The notes under the pieces were generated by a model. That model was not told the DNA's origin. It did not search any database and was given only the letters and a program-made list of their open reading frames with translations. A program made the translations under genes and the position numbers. A stretch of DNA of 10,089 nt from JBPRGH01 sp051418055. Lineage in GTDB: Bacteria; Bacteroidota; Bacteroidia; Cytophagales; Cyclobacteriaceae. Shown here piece by piece: positions 1 through 5,143 of this stretch; positions within the stretch are counted from its first letter, which is position 1, and every line of letters begins with the position of its first letter. The DNA lies in the NCBI GenBank assembly GCA_051418055.1, contig JBPRGH010000097.1, forward strand, positions 1-10,089, given 5' to 3'.

Positions 1-74
1 AATTAATATCCAGAGCGTTTGCGGTTATAAAAAGAGGTACACCTTATGTGGAAACTTACGGTTATGCAGCATAA
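1..74 (+). pseudogene. C-terminal end of an unidentified ORF, possibly an IS transposase (cut by window edge)
   Basis: Reading from base 3, an open frame encodes about 23 residues, ending in GTPYVETYGYAA, before TAA at 72-74. The frame runs off the left edge, so its true length is unknown. The following 55 bp are non-coding, and the remnant of a dehydrogenase gene begins right after them at about 131. A transposase tail plus insertion-sequence end would explain why the dehydrogenase lacks its front part. I do not recognise the tail with certainty; an IS110-type transposase is only a guess. It could also be an ordinary gene that merely happens to end here. Confidence 0.35.
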
Positions 75-130
75 AAAGCAAAGCTATAAATTGTAATATT
101 TTTATACAGCTTTACTTGCATAAGTCTTAG

Positions 131-313
131 AATACAGACCGTGCACAATCTGAAGGAATGCCAGCAGAGTATGTTGCGGGAGAAATAGTTAAAGCCATTA
201 AAAAAGATAAAGCGGAGATCTGGCTGGGGGGAAAAGAGAAGCTGGCGGTTTATCTGAAGCGGTTCTTTCCGGGATTATTTAGAAATATCCTAAGGAAAGC
301 AAGAGTAAGATAA
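131..313 (+). pseudogene. 3' remnant of a short-chain dehydrogenase/reductase (DHRS7-like SDR)
   Basis: The frame 131-313 encodes about 60 residues with the typical C-terminus of Flavobacteria SDR oxidoreductases: an EGMPAEYVAGEIVKAIKKDK helix, then IWLGGKEKLAVYLKRFFP and a basic tail, ending at TAA 311-313. SDR enzymes of this family are about 265 residues and NAD(P)-dependent. Everything upstream of this tail is missing, including the glycine-rich nucleotide-binding loop and the YxxxK catalytic motif. A TAG at 128-130 closes the frame just before the homology starts. The first internal ATG (158) would give only 51 residues with no catalytic site, so this is a dead 3' fragment. The break point at about 125-133 most likely marks the end of an inserted element or a deletion. 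Confidence 0.7.
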
Positions 314-377
314 TATGCGGTTATTCCTGGTACTTTTCAGAAGTTTACTGAGAAGTAAATAATAGTAAATTTGAATA

Positions 378-1451
378 ATGAAGCAAATATTAAAGAAGAT
401 CCCAACGGAGCTAAAAGGCCAGCAGGTAGAACGGAAAGAGTACTGCCGGATATGTTATGCAAGAACAGGTAAGCAGGTAGGGAAAGTTGATTATTGGGAT
501 ATTAAAACTTCAAATATTGTACAGTGTGAGAATTGCGGGCTAGCACAGCTTGATCCGATGCTTACAGAGGAGGAAACAGCCAAAGGCTGTCTGGCTTATT
601 ATATCGAAGAATCTCTGCGGGTATCACAAAAAGAGCAAGGAAAAAACCTGGTGCGTAATTTTCGCCGGGGAGTTTTGTTTGGCCATTCATTGAAAAGTAG
701 AAATATAGTACCTCATGAAATCCTTGAGCTCGGACCTGGTTCGGGATATTTCTCGGAAGGATTAAAATTTGTTTTTCCTGATGCAAAAATCACTATTATG
801 GATATAAATGAGGAGGTACTTAATTTAAATGCCCGAAATCATAATTTTGCTACTATAAAAGCTGTCCCTGAAACTTATATTTCAGAGCTGGAAAATAAGT
901 TTGATCTTGTTGTCGCCCGGGATATTATTGAGCATGTTATTGATATTGGTGAGGTTGTAGAAAATATAAGCAAGTACTGTAAAAAAGGCGGGTATTTTCA
1001 TTTTATCACACCAAATGGCCATGAGGATGTCTGGAAGCATTATTTAACTTATAATCATAAAAAGAAACCTTCACAGCTATTGATCAATCATGTGAATTAT
1101 TTTTATGGTAAAGGATTGCTGGAATTTTTAAAGCAGCAAAAGTTTTCACCCCTTGAATATTATACCTACCACCTCAAGAAAACCCGGAGAGGCAGAGGAT
1201 GGAAGGTTAGTGAAAAAATGATGGCGCCTGTTTCAGATAAGAAGGATAGTGACCACTATATAAATAATGAGATCCGTAAAGTCAGGGAAATACAATTCAA
1301 TAAAAAAGATGTGCTTGATAAATGGTATATAGGTAAAAATAAAAAGATACTAACTTATTTAGTTAGCTGGTTTCAGCATAAAAAATTCATCAGAATAGCG
1401 CCTGAGTTGAATGTTGGCCATGAGATCAATGGTTTGTTTAAAAAGCTATAA
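378..1451 (+). CDS. Class I SAM-dependent methyltransferase with N-terminal Zn-ribbon-like module
   Basis: This is a 357-residue methyltransferase. The N-terminus has two CxxC pairs (C23/C26 and C50/C53, the second as CENCGL). This is the four-cysteine zinc-ribbon-like module found before the methyltransferase domain in many sugar or polysaccharide C-/O-methyltransferases. The Rossmann-fold SAM site follows: motif I is ILELGPGSGYF (115-125), an acidic residue D142 ends strand 2 (TIMDINEE), and motif IV-like DLVVARDIIEHV spans 176-187. The last third carries an HVNYFYGKGL segment usual in the family and is rich in lysine. There is no signal peptide, so it should be cytosolic. Its substrate cannot be read from sequence; no glycosyltransferase or capsule gene lies nearby, so it is an orphan here. 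The ATG at 378 is the first in frame. A weak hairpin (344-359) lies between it and the SDR remnant. Confidence 0.85.
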   Translation: MKQILKKIPTELKGQQVERKEYCRICYARTGKQVGKVDYWDIKTSNIVQCENCGLAQLDPMLTEEETAKGCLAYYIEESLRVSQKEQGKNLVRNFRRGVLFGHSLKSRNIVPHEILELGPGSGYFSEGLKFVFPDAKITIMDINEEVLNLNARNHNFATIKAVPETYISELENKFDLVVARDIIEHVIDIGEVVENISKYCKKGGYFHFITPNGHEDVWKHYLTYNHKKKPSQLLINHVNYFYGKGLLEFLKQQKFSPLEYYTYHLKKTRRGRGWKVSEKMMAPVSDKKDSDHYINNEIRKVREIQFNKKDVLDKWYIGKNKKILTYLVSWFQHKKFIRIAPELNVGHEINGLFKKL

Positions 1452-1485
1452 AGTAAGAAGAGGAGGGAAGTAAAGAATATATCTG

Positions 1486-1974
1486 ATGATGCAGAAACTG
1501 GAGAAATTTTTAATTGCACTTTCAGCTATCGGAGCTATTATAAAGTTATTTTTTAATGGTGGAGGGGACATATTACTTCTTGTAGGAATGACATTATTGG
1601 GCTCACTGTACCTGATCTTTGGTTTTGCAATATTAAATGATATTGGCTTTCGGGAAATATTCATAAAGGGATCATATGTTGAGGTGAATGTGAGAAGGAT
1701 AGTATTATCGGCAGCTTTTGGAATAGCATTTTTCGGAATGATATTCGGGATCCTTTTTCGTTTGTTAAATTTTGAAGGTGCATTTGAATTATTAGCCCTG
1801 AGCTTAGTAGTAGCCTTTATTTTATTCATTATATTGATTTATAGGTATCATTACCAAAAGATAACCATCGCCACCTATTATAAAAATGTAATGTACCGGC
1901 TGGTTCCTTACTCCTTAATAGGATTATTCATGATTGTTGAAATTATTTATAACTATTATTACGGCTCTGTCTGA
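1486..1974 (+). CDS. Hypothetical integral membrane protein (five predicted TM segments)
   Basis: I do not recognise a named family. The 162 residues are strongly hydrophobic, with likely membrane spans at about 8-22, 28-50, 71-93, 99-119 and 138-156. Between spans 2 and 3 is a loop with mixed charge. The second span follows a GGGDILLLVGM segment, similar in style to small Bacteroidota membrane proteins that pair an AIGAIIKLF helix with a glycine-rich turn. The gene starts 34 bp after the methyltransferase stop, so co-transcription is possible. Two adjacent ATG codons (1486, 1489) can serve as start. A purine-rich AGGAGGG (1461-1467) lies upstream, but at 18 nt it is further away than normal. 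A minus-strand ORF over the same bases is judged a shadow. Confidence 0.7.
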   Translation: MMQKLEKFLIALSAIGAIIKLFFNGGGDILLLVGMTLLGSLYLIFGFAILNDIGFREIFIKGSYVEVNVRRIVLSAAFGIAFFGMIFGILFRLLNFEGAFELLALSLVVAFILFIILIYRYHYQKITIATYYKNVMYRLVPYSLIGLFMIVEIIYNYYYGSV

Positions 1975-2075
1975 CGATTGTAATCTTTTACAACCTCTAA
2001 TTTAATTTCCTGATTTTTTAGCTGGTTCTAAACATTAAGTATCAACCAGACATTTCTTACTATAAGAATAGAAAA

Positions 2076-2282
2076 ATGGAGAACTCGTTTGGTAAAGAGG
2101 TTTTAATTGCTGTAAAGAAAAACTTCAGGAATTATATTGAATGGCTTAAGCCAAGATCTGAGGATTCTTTAGGTTTAAAAATTGTTAAAACCTTCTTTAA
2201 AAGTTTTACTACATTATTACTGATTGCATTTTCACCTGTAATCCTTTTGATACTAATGATTTCCTTTCTTGTAGCTTTTTAA
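2076..2282 (+). CDS. Small single-pass membrane protein, unknown function
   Basis: The 68-residue protein has a charged N-terminal half (KKNFRNYIEWLKPRSEDSLG) and one long hydrophobic C-terminal helix at about 43-66, ending almost at the terminus. This suggests a tail-anchored topology with the soluble half in the cytoplasm. Similar short proteins with an FSPVILLxLLI-type helix are common in Flavobacteriaceae and have no assigned role. The stop codon is followed after 4 bp by the ATG of the next membrane gene, so the two are very probably one operon. A 101-bp spacer to the gene before it contains short inverted repeats (1978-1993 and 2022-2049), compatible with a separate promoter, but no clear Bacteroidota promoter consensus was found. 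Confidence 0.65.
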   Translation: MENSFGKEVLIAVKKNFRNYIEWLKPRSEDSLGLKIVKTFFKSFTTLLLIAFSPVILLILMISFLVAF

Positions 2283-2286
2283 TATT

Positions 2287-2667
2287 ATGAATCCTTTAAA
2301 ATCTCCGGTTTTTATAATTTGCTGCTTGCTATTTATAGCTCACCAGGTATTTCAACTTTTTTTAAACTGGCCCTTACCGTTAATAGATTCTTTCCTTGAC
2401 AACCTATTGGCAATGCCTGTAATTCTTACGCTTCTACTGGCTGAAAGGAAATATTTATTCAAGTGGAAGGATTATTACAGGCTAACTTCTCTTGAAGTTA
2501 TTATAGCTACATTATTTATTGCTTTTATTTCGGAGATCGTTTTCCCTGCTTTTTCAGATGATTTTACCGGTGACTGGTGGGACCTGCTATTTTTAGCAAT
2601 GGGTGGGTTAATATTCTATTTTACGATTAATCCGGGGAAGCAAGGAAACAGCACTACAAATACCTGA
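2287..2667 (+). CDS. Small multi-pass membrane protein, unknown function
   Basis: The 126-residue protein has hydrophobic segments at about 7-26, 40-53, 68-88 and 99-113. A conserved-looking IDSFLDNLLAMP stretch (33-44) follows the first span, and AERKYLFKWKDYY lies between the second and third. From memory, proteins of this type in Flavobacteriaceae are often labelled 'magnesium citrate secondary transporter'. At 126 residues it is far too short for a citrate carrier, so I would not transfer that name. It lies 4 bp after the preceding small membrane gene on the same strand, which argues for joint translation and possibly a shared complex. The hairpin array at 2668-2787 begins directly after the stop codon and may act as its 3' end. 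Confidence 0.7.
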   Translation: MNPLKSPVFIICCLLFIAHQVFQLFLNWPLPLIDSFLDNLLAMPVILTLLLAERKYLFKWKDYYRLTSLEVIIATLFIAFISEIVFPAFSDDFTGDWWDLLFLAMGGLIFYFTINPGKQGNSTTNT

Positions 2668-2787
2668 GCACCTAATTTAAGTTTAGCGTCAGCGTAACTT
2701 AAATTTTGGATAGGTGCAAGTTTATAACTTGCTAGTCCGAAAGTTGCAAACTTTCATCTATTCATCAGCTTCAGTTTAAAACTGAAG
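2668..2787. repeat. REP-like array of four hairpins (copy A)
   Basis: Four inverted repeats follow each other with almost no gaps. The first is a large stem: GCACCTA 2668-2674 with TAGGTGC 2711-2717 outside, and a perfect 10-bp inner stem 2674-2683/2696-2705. The second is 2716-2722/2726-2732 around TAT. The third is 2739-2745/2749-2755 around GCA. The fourth is 2769-2777/2779-2787. The last three share a core AGTT-NNN-AACT at the tip of the stem. The third and fourth, with the linker between them, recur at about 4993-5053. This fits a family of repetitive extragenic palindromes. In Bacteroidota such elements are associated with RAYT (REP-associated tyrosine transposase) genes, but none lies in this window. 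Confidence 0.75.
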
Positions 2788-2808
2788 ACAGAGTAGTTAT
2801 CCCAAACA

Positions 2809-3405
2809 ATGAAACTATACTCACGTTCTCATTTTATGTTGGTAAAATTCAGAAATGTTAACGAAGAATCAATTAAGCAATCTTTTCTAAAAGTTATAGA
2901 ACGTTATGACTCGCTACATCAATATGAGATCGTGCTGACGCAACGAAGAGTAAAATCCTCAACCATGCAGGCTCAACCGACTTTCAGACCCGTTGATATA
3001 TTGAAGGGTGTAAAGCGGTATGAAGTAAAGTTAGGGGTTTTTGTGAGAGATAGTAAAGAGCTTAGGGTTACTGATCTCCCTCAGGATGTTCTTACAGGCT
3101 GGTTTGCTCATGAATTGGGGCATATTGTCGATTACGAACCATACAATAATTTTCAGATGATGAAATATGGGTTTAAATATTTGACTTCGGAAAAATTCAG
3201 GATTGAAGCAGAGCAGGCTGCCGATTATATAGCCATTAAGCATGGTTTTCATGAGGAAATTATAGCTACAAAAGAATTTATCCTTGACCATGACCTGGTG
3301 GAAGAGTCTTATAAGCAAAAGATCAGGAAATATTATCTCTCTGTTGAAGATGTAAAAATGTGCACCGTGCCTAAGGATGTTATAAATCCAAAGCTTGAGC
3401 TATGA
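2809..3405 (+). CDS. Zincin-like putative metallopeptidase with HELGH motif
   Basis: The 198-residue protein carries WFAHELGHIVDYE at 98-110, where H101, E102 and H105 form a classic HExxH zinc site and catalytic glutamate. Thirty residues later is EAEQAADYIAIKHG; E135 in an ExxAD arrangement is a good candidate for the third zinc ligand, as in M48-like and related gluzincins. No signal peptide or membrane span is evident, so a cytosolic location is expected. The N-terminal part (1-95) is a mixed charged domain I cannot name. The family is unknown to me; similar small HExxH proteins are common hypotheticals in Flavobacteria. The start is the ATG at 2809, 21 bp after the last hairpin of the array. 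The last codons overlap the converging GH3 gene by 6 bp. Confidence 0.7.
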   Translation: MKLYSRSHFMLVKFRNVNEESIKQSFLKVIERYDSLHQYEIVLTQRRVKSSTMQAQPTFRPVDILKGVKRYEVKLGVFVRDSKELRVTDLPQDVLTGWFAHELGHIVDYEPYNNFQMMKYGFKYLTSEKFRIEAEQAADYIAIKHGFHEEIIATKEFILDHDLVEESYKQKIRKYYLSVEDVKMCTVPKDVINPKLEL

Positions 3406-4923
3406 TTTAAGAAACTGAAAAAGCTCCTTCATTTTTTCTTCATCCATAACTTTGGGAGTTTTTACCTGTCCACCTTTTTTCTTGCTCTTTTCAAGGTAAT
3501 CATGATATTGAGCTTTTGAAATTTTATTTATGGTAATACCTTTTAGGGCCTTTGCCCGGGCTACGCGATAATTTTTATTAGCATTTTGAAGTGCTTCATC
3601 AAGATTTTTTGTGAATTCAGCTTTATCAAAATCATTATCTGTGACAATTATCCACTGATGAATATAATCTCCCTGTTCATCTTTCACAGCGGCAACCATA
3701 TATTCATTGATATTACAATCAAATTCTTTACCACATGAAACTATAGCAGCATCCATTTTTTCTTCTGATAATTGTGATCCCACCACATTCAGGAAGAATT
3801 TTGTTCTCCCGGTAATTTTTATTTCATGAGGATTAAGGCTGGTAAATTTAATCGTGTCTCCGATAAGATATCTCCAGGCACCGGCACAAGAGCTTACCAC
3901 CAGAACGTAATCTTTATGTAGCTCAACTTCATCCAGATTATGAGAAACGGGATTATCAATAATTTCACCGCGTTCATCTACACCGCGTTCATCAAAAGGA
4001 ATAAATTCATAAAAATAGCCATGCGATAAAGCCAGCTGCATGGCCATAGTTTCCGGACGTCCGGAATGTGCGAAGAACCCCTCAGAAGCCAGATATGTAT
4101 CAATAATAGTAATAGGTTTACCTGAAATGGCTTCAAAATCTTTGCGATAAGTATCAAATGCCACTCCTCCACTAGCATATGCTACGAAATTGGGCCATAT
4201 CTCATGAATATTATTTAAATTATGGGTTTCTATAATTTTCTTTAGCATCAGCAGAACCCATGAAGTAATTCCTGCCACAGCACCAATATTCCATTCCGGG
4301 GCCTTTTTAGCAATTTCTTCTACCCGCCGATCCCAGTCATTGATTGAAGCAATTTCTTTTCCAGGCCTGTAAAAGAGATCATACCAGCCGGGGAAATTAT
4401 TAACATTAATACCACTGATCTCACCTTCAAGATGACCTTGTTTATGTTCATCCAGGTCTACAGTGCTGGTAAGCATTAGTATCTCACTTTCAAAGAGCTC
4501 TTTGGGCAAATTATAATTGGGTAAGGATTTAACTAAAGAAGCACCCACGCTTCTTATACTCTTGAGAAAATCTTCTGTAATGGGAATACGTTTACTCGAT
4601 TTCCCGGTTGTACCACTGCTCATAGCAAAAAAATCAGGCTTTCCGGGCCAGGTAATATCCGGCATTTTCTGCTGCTGATGCCACCATTCATTATGCATTT
4701 TGTTGTAATCATGAATTGGCACTGCTTGCTTAAAAGAATGTATGATATCCTCTTCCTGTAGTATTTCAGTAAAACCATAATATTTCCCAAAAGAAGTGTC
4801 TTTGGCGGTTTTAAGAAGCTTATCTAACTGTTGAGTTTGCTGTTTCTGAGGTGATTTTAAATCTATGTTTAATTTCTGATGGATATTCACTCCACCCTTT
4901 ACTAATGTTCCTAATAATCCCAT
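3400..4923 (-). CDS. GH3 family acyl-adenylating amidosynthetase
   Basis: This 507-residue protein spans the full family. GH3 enzymes belong to the adenylate-forming (ANL) superfamily: they activate a carboxylic acid with ATP and, in plants, conjugate it to an amino acid. Visible signatures (numbered from the ATG) are the phosphate-binding loop SSGTTGKSSKRIPIT (102-116), the YLASEG motif (277-282), SSCAGAWRYLIGDT ending at 357 with the ribose-binding aspartate, and the hinge ITGRTKFFLNVVG (370-382). A C-terminal QVKTPKV (486-492) follows, where the catalytic lysine is expected. All core motifs look intact. No signal peptide. I place the start at ATG 4923; a TTG three codons upstream (4932) is less likely because it adds only DV and breaks the usual MGLLG-type N-terminus. 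The acyl substrate of bacterial GH3 proteins is not known. A 13-bp motif repeats with period 15 at 3966-3993, giving DERGVDERG in the protein. Confidence 0.9.
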   Translation of the reverse strand: MGLLGTLVKGGVNIHQKLNIDLKSPQKQQTQQLDKLLKTAKDTSFGKYYGFTEILQEEDIIHSFKQAVPIHDYNKMHNEWWHQQQKMPDITWPGKPDFFAMSSGTTGKSSKRIPITEDFLKSIRSVGASLVKSLPNYNLPKELFESEILMLTSTVDLDEHKQGHLEGEISGINVNNFPGWYDLFYRPGKEIASINDWDRRVEEIAKKAPEWNIGAVAGITSWVLLMLKKIIETHNLNNIHEIWPNFVAYASGGVAFDTYRKDFEAISGKPITIIDTYLASEGFFAHSGRPETMAMQLALSHGYFYEFIPFDERGVDERGEIIDNPVSHNLDEVELHKDYVLVVSSCAGAWRYLIGDTIKFTSLNPHEIKITGRTKFFLNVVGSQLSEEKMDAAIVSCGKEFDCNINEYMVAAVKDEQGDYIHQWIIVTDNDFDKAEFTKNLDEALQNANKNYRVARAKALKGITINKISKAQYHDYLEKSKKKGGQVKTPKVMDEEKMKELFQFLKS

Positions 4924-4957
4924 TACATCCAAAACGCTAAGGGCAGGATCTTGTTCT

Positions 4958-4978
4958 GTAAACGAGTGAGCGTTTTAC
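4958..4978. promoter_or_regulatory. Imperfect inverted repeat upstream of GH3 (candidate operator)
   Basis: GTAAACG (4958-4964) and CGTTTTAC (4971-4978) form an inverted repeat with a 6-nt spacer and one bulged base, 35-55 bp before the GH3 start codon. A second, wider inverted repeat overlaps it: AAAACGCT 4931-4938 with AGCGTTTT 4969-4976. The place suits a repressor site or a leader hairpin of the GH3 transcript. No known operator consensus is recognised, and the nearby REP-like repeat makes a purely repetitive origin possible. Confidence 0.35.
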
Positions 4979-4992
4979 ATTTATTGATAAAT

Positions 4993-5053
4993 GAAAGTTG
5001 CATGCTTTCGTCTATCCATGGAGCTTCAGTTACAAACTGAAGATAGCGAAGTA
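4993..5053. repeat. REP-like element (copy B, diverged from the 2739-2798 repeat)
   Basis: The stem GAAAG 4993-4997/CTTTC 5005-5009 matches the third hairpin of copy A at 15 of 17 positions. The linker (TCTATCCATGGAG against TCTATTCATCAG) differs by a few bases and one indel. The hairpin CTTCAGTT 5024-5031/AACTGAAG 5035-5042 matches the fourth hairpin of copy A. The flank afterwards (GATAGCGAAGTA against GACAGAGTAGTT) is also recognisable. Both copies lie in the same orientation in non-coding DNA, about 2.25 kb apart. Hairpins one and two of copy A are not present here. Confidence 0.75.
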
Positions 5054-5094
5054 TTTTTATTTATAAATAAAAAAGCCCTCGAAATACCGAGGAC
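5054..5094 (-). terminator. Rho-independent terminator of the acylase gene, with an adjoining AT palindrome
   Basis: Read on the minus strand, the sequence forms the stem CCTCG/CGAGG (5092-5088 with 5081-5077) and then runs through GGC into a tract of six T. It sits 50 bp after the acylase stop codon, which is the expected place. The tract merges into a perfect 20-bp AT palindrome at 5054-5073, which could provide a poor terminator for plus-strand transcripts as well. Confidence 0.75.
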
Positions 5095-5143
5095 TTCAAA
5101 TTTTAAACTGCTCAAGACTATGTACCCAATACTATGGACTCTC

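Noticed and set aside
366..373. TAAATTTG matching the Bacteroidota -7 box TAnnTTTG just before the methyltransferase ATG
   Set aside because: It ends 4 nt before the start codon, so the transcript would be leaderless, and no TTG box lies at the right distance. Probably chance in AT-rich DNA.
1446..1829. Minus-strand ORF of 127 codons
   Set aside because: It is antisense to the five-span membrane protein and its residue composition (rich in K, N, P, I) is that of a reverse-complement shadow.
2287..2667. Naming the 126-residue protein a citrate transporter
   Set aside because: Recalled database label only; the protein is much shorter than any real citrate carrier and shows no transporter motif.
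4924..4932. Upstream TTG start for the GH3 gene
   Set aside because: An ATG follows three codons later with a family-like N-terminus, and no ribosome site favours the TTG.
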